In this document: in pieces, positions 41,959 through 51,125 of the stretch | Position numbering within the stretch: the first letter of the stretch is position 1 | Layout: the number at the start of each line of letters is the position of its first letter | Assembly: GCF_017114985.1 (NCBI RefSeq) | Contig: NZ_JABXKP010000100.1 | Span: 200,216-264,215 of the forward strand | Origin: Nostoc sp. JL33 | GTDB taxonomy: Bacteria > Cyanobacteriota > Cyanobacteriia > Cyanobacteriales > Nostocaceae | Reading direction: 5' to 3' | Length of the DNA stretch: 64,000 nt | Position numbers and translations under genes: made by a program | Notes under the pieces: model-generated | Database searches by the model: none | The model's input: the letters and a program-made list of their open reading frames with translations, nothing else | What the model was told of the DNA's origin: nothing

Positions 41959-43296
41959 ATGCCCTTTCCAGAAAAACCCACCAGGAAGCCTAGCCTACCT
42001 GAAGTTCACCGCAGCATTAGGATTCCTAACACCAAAAGCATCTGGCGGAAGATGCTGGCTTATGGAGGCCCAGGATATCTCGTATCTGTAGGGTATATGG
42101 ACCCTGGTAACTGGGCGACTGACTTAGCTGGCGGGGCTAAATTTGGTTATGCCTTGCTAGCGGTGATTATGCTTTCCAACTTGATGGCGATTTTAATGCA
42201 ATCGTTGTGTGTGCGGTTGGGAGTAGCAACAGGGCGAGATTTAGCGCAGGCTTGTCGAGATAACTTCAGTCCGCGCGTCAACTTTGGGTTATGGGTACTT
42301 TGTGAGATAGCGATCGCCGCTTGTGACTTAGCGGAAGTTTTGGGAAGTGCGATCGCGCTGCAACTGCTTTTTGGCATTCCCCTGAGTTGGGGCGTGTGTA
42401 TAACAGCCTTAGATGTATTTGTATTGTTACTGCTACAAAACAAAGGTTTTCGCTATACAGAAGCTTTGGTAATCTTGTTGGTAGCAACTGTAGGCATCTG
42501 CTTTGCAGCAGAAATCATCTTTTCGCGTCCTGATTTGGGCGGAGTTTTATTAGGTTATGTTCCCAAAATAGAAATTGTCCAGAATCCAGAAATGCTCTAC
42601 CTTGCTATTGGTATTTTGGGGGCAACGGTGATGCCACACAACTTATATCTACACTCATCAATCGTGCAGACACGCGATTGGGAATCAACATCCCAAAAGA
42701 AATGGGAAGCTATTAAGTTTAGCACAATCGATTCTACAGTTGCTTTATGTTTCGCCTTGTTTATCAACTCAGCAATTTTGATTATTGCTGCTGCCACGTT
42801 TCATTTTTCTGGTAATCAGGATGTTGCCGAAATTCAAGATGCTTATAAATTGCTCTCTCCCTTATTGGGTGTGAATGCCGCTAGCGCCATTTTTGGCGTG
42901 GCATTACTGGCTTCCGGGCAAAGTTCAACCCTTACCGCCACTTTAGCAGGGCAAATTGTCATGGAAGGCTTTTTGAACCTGCGTCTGAAACCTTGGTTAC
43001 GTAGGTTATCAACTAGATTAATTGCGATTATCCCAGCATTAATTTCAATTATAGTTTTGGGAGAAAAGAGTACAAGCGGCTTACTAATTTTTAGCCAAGT
43101 TCTTTTGAGTTTACAGCTATCATTTGCCGTAGTGCCGTTGGTGATCTTTACAAGTAATAAAGGCTTAATGGGTGAATTTGTCAATCCTTGGTGGTTGCAG
43201 ATTTTATCGTGGTTAGTAGCGATTATTATCGGCAGTTTAAATGCTTGGCTGTTATTGCAAACTATTTCAAGCTGGCTGTTTTTGAGTCCTAGCTAG
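41959..43296 (+). CDS. mntH: Nramp family Mn2+/Fe2+ transporter
   Basis: A 445-residue membrane protein with about 11 helices. The first-helix motif YMDPGNWATD holds the metal-binding Asp and Asn, and the sixth-helix motif MPHNLYLHS is the second conserved site. A 50-residue polar N-terminus precedes helix 1. Proton-driven uptake of manganese for photosystem II is the expected role. No manganese riboswitch is visible upstream. Confidence 0.93.
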   Translation: MPFPEKPTRKPSLPEVHRSIRIPNTKSIWRKMLAYGGPGYLVSVGYMDPGNWATDLAGGAKFGYALLAVIMLSNLMAILMQSLCVRLGVATGRDLAQACRDNFSPRVNFGLWVLCEIAIAACDLAEVLGSAIALQLLFGIPLSWGVCITALDVFVLLLLQNKGFRYTEALVILLVATVGICFAAEIIFSRPDLGGVLLGYVPKIEIVQNPEMLYLAIGILGATVMPHNLYLHSSIVQTRDWESTSQKKWEAIKFSTIDSTVALCFALFINSAILIIAAATFHFSGNQDVAEIQDAYKLLSPLLGVNAASAIFGVALLASGQSSTLTATLAGQIVMEGFLNLRLKPWLRRLSTRLIAIIPALISIIVLGEKSTSGLLIFSQVLLSLQLSFAVVPLVIFTSNKGLMGEFVNPWWLQILSWLVAIIIGSLNAWLLLQTISSWLFLSPS

Positions 43297-43319
43297 AATG
43301 TTTATCCACAGCCGCCGCT

Positions 43320-43625
43320 TTGACCTAACGATTTTAGATTTTGGATTTTAGATTTTAGATTATTTCGGTTCATGCCCTGCCCCTAGTGGACGGAATAAAT
43401 TCAAAATCCCAAATCCCAAATCTTCAAGCCTTGTCCCCTTGTGGGCGAGGTTAATCCAAAAGACGCTCTCTACGAGACGCTCTTGCTAGCTTGTCCTCCG
43501 CAGGAGTACGCGGACTCGCTCTCCGTGGCGCTATCGCTTTCTCCAAAATCCAAAATTGGTTGACTTCTCTGTGCAGCGCCGCCTCACCGCTACGCGTCTA
43601 CGCAGACTTGAACCAGGTAAGTAGA
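43320..43625. repeat. Repeat-filled spacer
   Basis: TTTTAGA/TTTTGGA heptamers (43330-43362), an ATTATTTCGGTTCAT block shared with the 6560 region, and GC-rich palindromes (GAGACGCTC, CTTGTCCTCCGCAGGAGTAC) shared with 6370-6400 fill most of this spacer. The stretch 43626-43842 holds nothing supported. Confidence 0.65.
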
Positions 43626-43842
43626 TCAACTTAATTAAACATAAAACGCTCAGGGCATGGCGAAAAGTCGGGCTTCTGGGTATTATGTTTATTTATACCC
43701 ATCTAATTTGCGATCAAACCGTGTAGATATGGAACTTTTATGGGTAATAAGTGTCAGCCTAACTATTCTTAGAGATAATTCACTTGAAGTTTGAAAGTGA
43801 ATCGAATACCCTAAACTAGTAGACAATTTTCTTAAGGAATTT

Positions 43843-44226
43843 ATGAACAAAAGAATTATCCTGAATTTGCTTTCCACTTCCTCAATCTTTGTGTCCCTGA
43901 TGTCTACCCTGGCAGTAGTTAATCCTGCCCATGCTAGTGGTAGTATTACACAGCGATTAATGCACACACAAGACGGTCGTACCTGTATCACTAACCCACA
44001 TGGTGGAGCAGATTTTGTCTGCATTCGAGATTCAGAGAGAAAGCAACCTTATACCTCATCTGCACGTTCCTCAACCATTGTCACATCGGTATCAGATCAG
44101 AATGTTGCCATGTTGAACTTTACTGACGAGGAAAGCGATGCTGCAATTAGGTTATTTAAATGTGACTGTCCATTATGTATCAATTCTTTGCGTCAGTTGC
44201 GCGGTAGTGGAAACTTGGTCTACTAA
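43843..44226 (+). CDS. Exported hypothetical protein, 127 residues
   Basis: Residues 1-30 form a signal peptide (LLSTSSIFVSLMSTLAVV, cleavage near AHA). The mature protein has five cysteines; the C-terminal CDCPLCINSLRQL is the most striking part and could bind a metal or form disulfides. No family is recognised. The start follows AAGGAAT. Confidence 0.6.
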   Translation: MNKRIILNLLSTSSIFVSLMSTLAVVNPAHASGSITQRLMHTQDGRTCITNPHGGADFVCIRDSERKQPYTSSARSSTIVTSVSDQNVAMLNFTDEESDAAIRLFKCDCPLCINSLRQLRGSGNLVY

Positions 44227-44968
44227 GGTTGAACAAGGCTGATAGCGACTATAGCTTCTGTCAGATATACATGGTTAATCATGTATAGAAGATATACGAA
44301 ACCAAAAAAGCATTTTTAACTGCATACCATTACTATATATTTGGCCAAATGTAAATTCATTGTTGGGGCGGTTTGTAGCACTACTCCAAACCCCTCAAAT
44401 TAATCTTGAGGAATGGACAGATGCTCTTAGAAGCTAGCCGGTAAGCGTAAAGCTCACCGAAGCCTGCCCAGATTAAGCGAAGGAGTGCGTGTAAGCCTGT
44501 TTGAGCAATTTATATCTTAGAACCAAGAATCGAGCCTGTCTAAAGACGCTGAGAGTGTCAAGATTTTGTGCCATTGGGCGACATTTGTGGCAATATGGAA
44601 AGAAGTTAAAAAGTTGGCTGTTGGTGTTGGGAAGTTCAAAGGGTGTTTTTCCTTGCCACGCCGAACTTTGGACAAGAGGATCAGGGCTATTTTGTGCCTT
44701 CTCCCTACAGATTGATAAATTGAAGTCACCAAACAGATGGTGATGTTTATCCACCAGCCTCTACTCTTTGAATCTACGCTTCGCGGCTTCTGTTGTACCA
44801 TTTCGCTTCACTACCACTAGCTTTATCTGCCCAGTAGGAACTAGATCAAGGTCTTTGTAACCGCAGTTTTGCATTTTAAGCAAATATTCTGGCGAAAGGA
44901 AGTTATTATCGTCTGAATGTTTGGAATTCACTGCGAAAAGATATACATACTCCCACCTTGACCATTAA
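44227..44968. other. Long spacer before pipX
   Basis: These 742 bp hold no intact gene. An ATACATG/CATGTAT hairpin (44266-44287) follows the upstream gene. A plus-strand stretch at 44630-44725 (reading FLATPNFGQEDQGYFVPSPY before a stop) looks like a scrap of a decayed gene; it is not strong enough to call. Confidence 0.35.
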
Positions 44969-45247
44969 ATGAATTCAGAAAACCCAGAAACTTACATAAA
45001 CCATCCAACTTGGGGTTTACTCTACAAAATCTGTATGGTTGATGAGAACCAGGATTTGTTCACCACACTTTATGCCCAGCGCTTATTTTTTTTGGTCGCA
45101 AATGACGTTAAAGGTGTTAAATTCCAGTCTCTAGGACGTACTGAGGCTAGAATGATGTTGGAAAATCGCTTACGTACCCTGCGGCGCAGTGGACAATCTC
45201 AGGAGTACGATCAGCTTCAGAGTGTTTTCCAACGCACCTTCCAATGA
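44969..45247 (+). CDS. pipX: PipX, NtcA coactivator and PII partner
   Basis: PipX binds NtcA when 2-oxoglutarate is high and PII when it is low, linking carbon/nitrogen status to gene expression. The 92-residue protein has the Tudor-like N-terminus (YINHPTWGLLYKICMVDENQ), LFTTLYAQRLFFLV, and the C-terminal helices around EARMMLENRLRTLRR. The ATGA overlap with the next gene is the known pipX-pipY arrangement. Confidence 0.96.
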   Translation: MNSENPETYINHPTWGLLYKICMVDENQDLFTTLYAQRLFFLVANDVKGVKFQSLGRTEARMMLENRLRTLRRSGQSQEYDQLQSVFQRTFQ

Positions 45248-45912
45248 GTAGTTCGATTTCCGAACGTATTATTTCCATTCGCTCCTCACTGCCAACTTCA
45301 GTCCGATTGATTGCTGTTAGCAAGCAAGTTTCTGCCCAGGCCATTCGGTCTGCCTATGCCGCAGGAATTCGTGATTTTGGGGAGAGTCGTATCCAAGAAG
45401 CCGCCAGCAAACAAGTCGAGTTGCAAGACTTACCGGATATTACCTGGCACTTTATTGGACATTTGCAAAGCAATAAAGCCAAAAAAGCCATTGAACAATT
45501 CCCTTGGATTCACTCCGTAGATAATTTGAACCTGGCACAGCGCTTAGATCAATTGGCACAACAGCTAGGAGTGAGTCCCCAGGTTTGCCTGCAAGTGAAA
45601 ATTCTCCCCGATCCCAACAAGTTTGGTTGGAGTGTACCAGAACTATTGGCTGATTTACCCACACTCAATCAATACAAAAATTTACAAATTCAAGGTTTGA
45701 TGACAATTCCGCCTTCAGGATTAAATGATTCCGAAATTTTAAGTGTGTTTAATCTCAACCGTGAACTGGCAAAAGAAATCCAGGAGCAAAACTGGTCGCA
45801 GATTAAAATGCAGCACCTGTCTATGGGTATGTCAGGCGACTACGAACTAGCAGTGCAAGCAGGCGCAACGATGGTACGATTAGGAACGATATTGTTTGGC
45901 GATCGCTCTTAA
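45244..45912 (+). CDS. pipY: PLP-binding YggS family protein (PipY)
   Basis: A 222-residue TIM-barrel protein that binds pyridoxal phosphate and is involved in vitamin B6 and amino-acid homeostasis. Lys27 in LIAVSKQVSAQAIRSAY is the PLP lysine; FGESRIQEA, WHFIGHLQSNKAK and SMGMSGDYELAVQAGATMVR are family motifs. It overlaps pipX by 4 bp. The stop codon is the first base triplet of a MITE-like element. Confidence 0.95.
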   Translation: MSSSISERIISIRSSLPTSVRLIAVSKQVSAQAIRSAYAAGIRDFGESRIQEAASKQVELQDLPDITWHFIGHLQSNKAKKAIEQFPWIHSVDNLNLAQRLDQLAQQLGVSPQVCLQVKILPDPNKFGWSVPELLADLPTLNQYKNLQIQGLMTIPPSGLNDSEILSVFNLNRELAKEIQEQNWSQIKMQHLSMGMSGDYELAVQAGATMVRLGTILFGDRS

Positions 45913-46039
45913 GGGCTGACAAATAAAAAAATACTTAACTACTGATTGTCGGGTGGGCCAAAAAGCCCACCTTTGGCTATGGGCGGGCTTTTCGACCTAC
46001 GCCACAATCAGTAGTAATTTATTTGTTAGAAATCCCTTA
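45910..46039. mobile_element. 130-bp hairpin element, copy 1
   Basis: The outer ends TAAGGG and CCCTTA are inverted, and the next bases (ACAAATAAA against TTTATTTGT) also pair. The centre is a strong inverted repeat built from GTGGGCC, AAAAGCCC and GGGCTTTTCG. A second copy lies at 50948-51083. Its left end coincides with the pipY stop codon. The spacer 46040-46573 holds only a short CTACG/CGTAG hairpin. Confidence 0.75.
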
Positions 46040-46573
46040 AAGGATGTTTGTCAAGTCTAATTTATGACTGGTGGACGAACGTGGATTAGCAAGCCCTTGA
46101 TATGGCATTAGTCTACGGACGTAGACGAGAGCTTATGTAGTAGCAAATTATATTCGCCCAATACTTTTAACCGATCGCTCTTAGCCTCTTGTTCATCAAC
46201 CTTGCTCTTCAGTATTAATAGAAGTTGAGAATTTGATCACAAGAATTTTCTCACAGACTGGTGCAATTGGAAACAAAGGATATAGTATTGACAAGAGTAA
46301 TCGCCAAGGGAGAATAAGGTATAAAGAACTTTCCTTCGGACAAACCTTAGGATATAATCTTGACTCCTTATGATGTTTAGGCGATGCACATACCTTTGCA
46401 ATAAGTGTCAGTTCATCGCTAAAATCGGTAGTATAGGCTACAAATAGCAATCAATAGATTTGCTGAAGTATCCACCGAGGTAGCGTAGTTTACCGATGTA
46501 GGCATCGCTCCTAGCTCAATCAATCTTAAGCCAAGTCAATGCAGGCTATTCGCATCAGGAGAGTACACACACA

Positions 46574-47173
46574 ATGAACAATATATTTTCCAAACTCAGA
46601 GACTTTGTGGGTCTAAATGAGCAAGTGGAATATGAGTATTACGAAGAAGAACCAGAAACAGATAATAATTACCAAAATCTGTATCAGCAAGAAAATCCCC
46701 AACCAGCACCACAAGAGAGCGCAACCGCTCAAAATCGACGCTGGCGGGAACCAGTGCCTACAATGGGAGATGATATAGCAGCAGGTTCAAAGCCAATGGG
46801 GAATGTGATTGGTATGCCAGGAGCAATTAACGGAATTTCGGAAGTTTTAGTACTTGAACCACGCACCTTTGAAGAAATGCCCCAGGCAATTCAAGCGTTG
46901 CGAGAACGCAAGTCAGTGGTATTAAATCTGACAATCATGGACCCAGATCAAGCTCAACGAGCTGTAGATTTTGTTGCGGGTGGTACTTACGCACTAGATG
47001 GACATCAAGAGCGCATCGGTGAGAGCATCTTTTTGTTTACACCAAGCTGTGTCCAAGTTAGCACCCAAGGTGGCGTTCTTCATGAAGTACCACAACCGCC
47101 AGCCCGTCCCGCTCGTCCTCCAGGTTCTTCAAATCAAGCCTGGGGCAACGAAACTAACCGAATGGCACAATAA
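46574..47173 (+). CDS. sepF: Cell division protein SepF
   Basis: SepF bundles FtsZ and tethers it to the membrane. The 199-residue protein has an N-terminal membrane-binding helix (MNNIFSKLRDFVGL), an acidic and Gln-rich linker, and the SepF core (about 95-175) with EVLVLEPRTFEEMPQAIQAL, VVLNLTIMDPDQAQRAVDFV and FLFTPSCVQV. An AGGAG ribosome site lies 11 bp before the start. It is upstream of proC, as in many cyanobacteria. Confidence 0.95.
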   Translation: MNNIFSKLRDFVGLNEQVEYEYYEEEPETDNNYQNLYQQENPQPAPQESATAQNRRWREPVPTMGDDIAAGSKPMGNVIGMPGAINGISEVLVLEPRTFEEMPQAIQALRERKSVVLNLTIMDPDQAQRAVDFVAGGTYALDGHQERIGESIFLFTPSCVQVSTQGGVLHEVPQPPARPARPPGSSNQAWGNETNRMAQ

Positions 47174-47189
47174 AGTTAAATTAGTTGTT

Positions 47190-47270
47190 TGTCCTTTGTC
47201 ATTTGTCCTGAGTTTTGGTAATAGTGACAAATGACAAACGACGAATGACTAATGACAAATGACAAATGAT
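47190..47270. repeat. Heptamer repeats with a 13-bp inverted repeat
   Basis: TTTGTCATTTGTC (47195-47207) is the exact inverse of GACAAATGACAAA (47226-47238). AATGACT/AATGACA heptamers follow up to the proC start. The same heptamer family lies between accA and aar. Confidence 0.85.
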
Positions 47271-47272
47271 CA

Positions 47273-48091
47273 ATGACTATAAAATTTGGTTTAATTGGTG
47301 GCGGGGTAATGGGAGAAGCGCTCTTATCCCGCCTTATCGCGCGTGGAATTTATCAATCATCAGAAGTCATAGTTAGCGAACCGCTATCTTCACGCCTAGA
47401 TTTTTTAAAACAGCAATATGATGTTGTTGTGACGACAGATAATAGCCAGGTTTTCACTCAAGCAAAAGAGGTTGTCTTTTTGGCAGTGAAGCCGCAGGTG
47501 TTTAGCGCGATCGCTCAAGAACTAGCAGATATTGATATTATTAATAGAGAACACGCACCCCTGATCATTTCCATTTTGGCGGGTGTAACTTTAAGTCATC
47601 TAGAAGCTGCATTTGTGCAATTGCCAGTTATTAGAGCAATGCCCAACACCCCAGCAACTGTGGGAGCGGGAATTACCGCGATTTGTTCAGGTGCATACAC
47701 CACCCCCAAGCACCACCAAATAGCACAGCAAGTTTTTTCAGCTGTGGGCGAAGTTGTGGAAGTATCAGAAGCGCTGATGGATGCAGTCACAGGGCTATCT
47801 GGTAGCGGGCCTGCTTACGTAGCGCTGTTAGTAGAAGCACTTGCTGATGGCGGAGTCGCCGCAGGTTTACCTAGAGTAATTGCCAATCAACTAGCCTTGC
47901 AAACCGTACTGGGAACAGCGAAACTGTTGCAGTCAACGAAACTGCACCCAGCAGAACTCAAAGATCGTGTTACCAGTCCCGGCGGTACAACGATTGCGGG
48001 GATTGCCAAGCTAGAACAGGCAGGATTTCGTTCAGCTTTAATTGAAGCAGTCAAAGCTGCTACCGAGCGATCGCAAGAACTGGGAAAATAA
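47273..48091 (+). CDS. proC: Pyrroline-5-carboxylate reductase
   Basis: The last step of proline synthesis. The 272-residue protein has the NADPH motif GLIGGGVMGEALLSRLI at the start, FLAVKPQVF, IRAMPNTPATVGAGITA and the C-terminal signature DRVTSPGGTTIAGIAKLE. Length is normal. It starts 99 bp after sepF. Confidence 0.96.
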   Translation: MTIKFGLIGGGVMGEALLSRLIARGIYQSSEVIVSEPLSSRLDFLKQQYDVVVTTDNSQVFTQAKEVVFLAVKPQVFSAIAQELADIDIINREHAPLIISILAGVTLSHLEAAFVQLPVIRAMPNTPATVGAGITAICSGAYTTPKHHQIAQQVFSAVGEVVEVSEALMDAVTGLSGSGPAYVALLVEALADGGVAAGLPRVIANQLALQTVLGTAKLLQSTKLHPAELKDRVTSPGGTTIAGIAKLEQAGFRSALIEAVKAATERSQELGK

Positions 48092-48093
48092 GA

Positions 48094-48205
48094 GAGTGGG
48101 GAGTGGGGAATGGGGAGTGGGGAGTGGGGAAAATTCAATAAAATTTATTATTTTCCTAATCACCTACTCCCTATTCCCTACTCCCCACTCCCCTCTCCCC
48201 CTAAC
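48094..48205. repeat. Inverted GGGGAGT heptamer blocks
   Basis: GGGGAGT units (48095-48130) are followed 35 bp later by the complementary CTCCCCA units (48167-48200), so the two blocks can form a long stem. Confidence 0.75.
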
Positions 48206-48260
48206 GAAGTTGACAAAAGACTCGTTAGTATGTAAACAATCTGGTTGCAAATGTGATTGA

Positions 48261-50936
48261 GTGAATTATCCTGCACCGTCTCCAGAACTTGACTTAGGGT
48301 CTATATTTCCCTTTGAACTGGATCAGTTTCAAAAAGAAGCGATCGCGTCCCTAAACGCCGGACGCTCCGTAGTCGTATGTGCGCCCACAGGTTCGGGCAA
48401 AACATTAGTCGGGGAATACGCTATTTATCGCGCCCTAGTGCGAGGAAAACGTGTATTTTACACGACTCCGCTGAAGGCGCTGTCGAATCAAAAATTACGT
48501 GACTTTCGAGAAAAATTTGGTTTTGATCAAGTCGGACTGTTAACTGGAGATGCTTCCATTAACAGGGATGCGCCGATTTTGGTGATGACCACCGAAATTT
48601 TCCGAAATATGCTCTATGGCACACCTATTGGCCAAATCGGCATCTCATTAGTAGACGTTGAAGCGGTGATACTTGATGAGTGCCACTACATGAACGATCG
48701 CCAACGTGGGACAGTTTGGGAAGAATCAATCATCTATTGTCCCCGTGAAGTGCAACTGGCAGCCCTTTCAGCAACCGTTGCCAACAGCGATCAACTCACC
48801 GACTGGCTAAATCGCGTTCACGGCCCAACAGACCTGATTTACTCCGATTTTCGTCCAGTCCCCTTAGAATTTCACTTTTGCAATCCCAAAGGGTTATTTC
48901 CCCTGCTGAATGATAGCAAAACCAAAATTAACCCCCGGCTTCAGAAAAAGAAGGGAAGAGGGGGAGAAAGGGAGAAGGGGAGAAGTGGTAGACCAGAGGC
49001 TCCGGGAATAATTTTTACCTTGAGCCAGTTAGAGCAACGGGATATGTTACCAGCGATTTACTTTATCTTCAGTCGCCGGGGATGTGATAAAGCGGTGGCG
49101 GAAGTGGGTGATTTATGGCTGGTAAATAGTGAAGAGTCCCAAATTTTACGGGAACAGATTGATGACTTTTTAGCCCGCAATCCCGATGCCGGGCGTTCTG
49201 GACAAATTGCGCCCCTATACCGGGGAATTGCTGCCCACCACGCCGGAATTTTGCCTGCTTGGAAAGCACTGGTAGAAGAACTATTTCAGCAGGGGCTGAT
49301 TAAAGTAGTATTCGCCACTGAGACACTGGCGGCGGGAATTAATATGCCCGCGCGGACAACGGTAATTTCCACCCTTTCTAAGCGGACTGACACCGGACAC
49401 CGCCTGTTGAACGCTTCGGAATTTTTGCAAATGGCGGGACGAGCAGGCCGCCGAGGGATGGATAAACAAGGTCATGTGGTGACAGTCCAAACTCCCTTTG
49501 AAGGAGCCAAAGAAGCCGCGTATTTAGGAACATCCAAGCCAGACCCTCTTGTTAGCCAGTTTACGCCCAGTTATGGCATGGTACTCAATTTGCTGCAAAC
49601 CCACACCCTAGAGCAAACTAGGGAACTAATAGAGCGCAGTTTTGGGCAGTACATGGCCACCTTGCATTTAAGACCAGAATACGATGAGATTGCCGAACTA
49701 CAAACACAATTAGCTCAACTACATGAGCAAATCGCCGCAGTTGATGAAAATGAACTGGCTGTTTATGAGAAATTGCGGCAACGCCTGAAAGTGGAACGCC
49801 AGATATTGAAAACTCTGCAAGAGCAAGCGCTCTCAGACAGACAAGAAGAATTGGGGATGATGTTGGACTTTGCAGTGTCAGGAACTCTGTTGAGTCTCAA
49901 AGGCAAAAATATCACAGTGTCTTCACCCGTAACCGCAGTCTTAGTGGGGAAATCGCCTGGTTCTGGTCAAGCTTCTTACTTGGTATGCTTGGGAAATGAT
50001 AATCGCTGGTATGTAGCAACGACAGGGGATGTAGTCGATTTGTATGCCGAACTCCCACGAGTTGAGGTGCCGCCTGATGTACTACCACCGCCAGAGATGC
50101 CTTTGAAACCAGGACAGTCGCGCCGTGGCAATCAAGAAACATTTGCGATCGCTGGGCGTATTCCTGATCCGGTAGAATCATTGCATCTGGCACCAGAAGT
50201 AGCAGAACAACTCAGTCGCACTACCGCCGTCCAAGAGCAATTAGAAGCTCATCCCCTACATCAATCAGGCAATGCTGCCACGCTTTTCAAGCGCCGCGCC
50301 CGCTATGTCGAACTAGAAGCCGAACTTGAACAGTTACAAGGACAAGTAGAGCAACAGTCACAACGTCATTGGGAAGAATTTCTGAATTTAATCTCAATTC
50401 TGCAACACTTTGGCGCTTTAGATAACTTAGTGCCCACAGTATTAGGGCGAATTGCTGCCGCCATTCGAGGTGAGAATGAATTGTGGCTGGGTTTAGTATT
50501 CGCTAGTGGTGAATTGGGCCAGTTAGATCCGCAGCATTTAGCAGCAGCAGCAGCAGCTTTGGTGATGGAAACGCCCCGTCCAGATAGCAAGGTTAACTTT
50601 GAACTCAGTAATGAAGTGACAGAAGCCTTGAAAAAATTGCAGGGAATTCGCCGCCAAATGTTCCAACTACAACGACGCTATAACGTAGCGTTGCCTATAT
50701 GGTTGGAGTTTGAGTTAATTGCGATCGTGGAACAATGGGCGCTAGGAATGGAGTGGACTGAACTCTGCGAGAACACCACTTTGGATGAAGGCGATGTGGT
50801 GAGAATTTTACGGCGGACGTTAGATTTATTATCGCAAATACCCCACGTTCCCCATTTACCAGACTCTTTCCAACGCAATGCCTATCGGGCGATGCAGTTG
50901 ATTGATAGATTCCCTGTGAATGAGGTAGTTGAATGA
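48261..50936 (+). CDS. Ski2/Mtr4-like DEAD/DEAH-box RNA helicase
   Basis: An 891-residue helicase starting at GTG 48261. Motif I is APTGSGKTLVGEYA, motif II DECHYMND, motif III SATVAN, and motif VI QMAGRAGRRGMD. The C-terminal 180 residues form a DSHCT-type domain (LGMEWTELCENTTLDEGDVV). Residues about 228-243 are a Lys/Gly/Arg run (KKKGRGGEREKGRSG) encoded by a purine-rich low-complexity repeat between the two helicase domains. It probably unwinds structured RNA during turnover or rRNA processing. Confidence 0.93.
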   Translation: MNYPAPSPELDLGSIFPFELDQFQKEAIASLNAGRSVVVCAPTGSGKTLVGEYAIYRALVRGKRVFYTTPLKALSNQKLRDFREKFGFDQVGLLTGDASINRDAPILVMTTEIFRNMLYGTPIGQIGISLVDVEAVILDECHYMNDRQRGTVWEESIIYCPREVQLAALSATVANSDQLTDWLNRVHGPTDLIYSDFRPVPLEFHFCNPKGLFPLLNDSKTKINPRLQKKKGRGGEREKGRSGRPEAPGIIFTLSQLEQRDMLPAIYFIFSRRGCDKAVAEVGDLWLVNSEESQILREQIDDFLARNPDAGRSGQIAPLYRGIAAHHAGILPAWKALVEELFQQGLIKVVFATETLAAGINMPARTTVISTLSKRTDTGHRLLNASEFLQMAGRAGRRGMDKQGHVVTVQTPFEGAKEAAYLGTSKPDPLVSQFTPSYGMVLNLLQTHTLEQTRELIERSFGQYMATLHLRPEYDEIAELQTQLAQLHEQIAAVDENELAVYEKLRQRLKVERQILKTLQEQALSDRQEELGMMLDFAVSGTLLSLKGKNITVSSPVTAVLVGKSPGSGQASYLVCLGNDNRWYVATTGDVVDLYAELPRVEVPPDVLPPPEMPLKPGQSRRGNQETFAIAGRIPDPVESLHLAPEVAEQLSRTTAVQEQLEAHPLHQSGNAATLFKRRARYVELEAELEQLQGQVEQQSQRHWEEFLNLISILQHFGALDNLVPTVLGRIAAAIRGENELWLGLVFASGELGQLDPQHLAAAAAALVMETPRPDSKVNFELSNEVTEALKKLQGIRRQMFQLQRRYNVALPIWLEFELIAIVEQWALGMEWTELCENTTLDEGDVVRILRRTLDLLSQIPHVPHLPDSFQRNAYRAMQLIDRFPVNEVVE

Positions 50937-50947
50937 ACAGCACACTA

Positions 50948-51083
50948 TTAGGGACTTCAAAATAAAAAAATACTCAACTACTTATTGTGGGGTGGGCCGA
51001 AAAGCCCGCCCACAGCCAAAGGCGGGCTTTTCGGCCCACCCCACAAGATTGGATAATTTAATTTATTTGTTGGAAATCTCTTA
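50948..51083. mobile_element. About 135-bp hairpin element, copy 2
   Basis: The sequence is homologous to 45910-46039: AATAAAAAAATACT, then ACTTATTGTGGGGTGGGCC, AAAAGCCCGCC, GGCGGGCTTTTCGGCCC and TTTATTTGTTGGAAATCTCTT. The central palindrome is better preserved here than in copy 1. It begins within 15 bp of the helicase stop codon. Confidence 0.75.
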
Positions 51084-51125
51084 CGCGCTTACACAAAGAC
51101 GCATAAAAAGAGAGTATTTGATTAT

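Noticed and set aside
44501..44801. Overlapping frames of 80-94 codons on both strands before pipX
   Set aside because: Both strands are open over the same bases with no family signal; at most a decayed gene scrap.
46196..46450. An 84-codon minus-strand frame before sepF
   Set aside because: No recognisable motif, no ribosome site and a composition like non-coding sequence; left as spacer.
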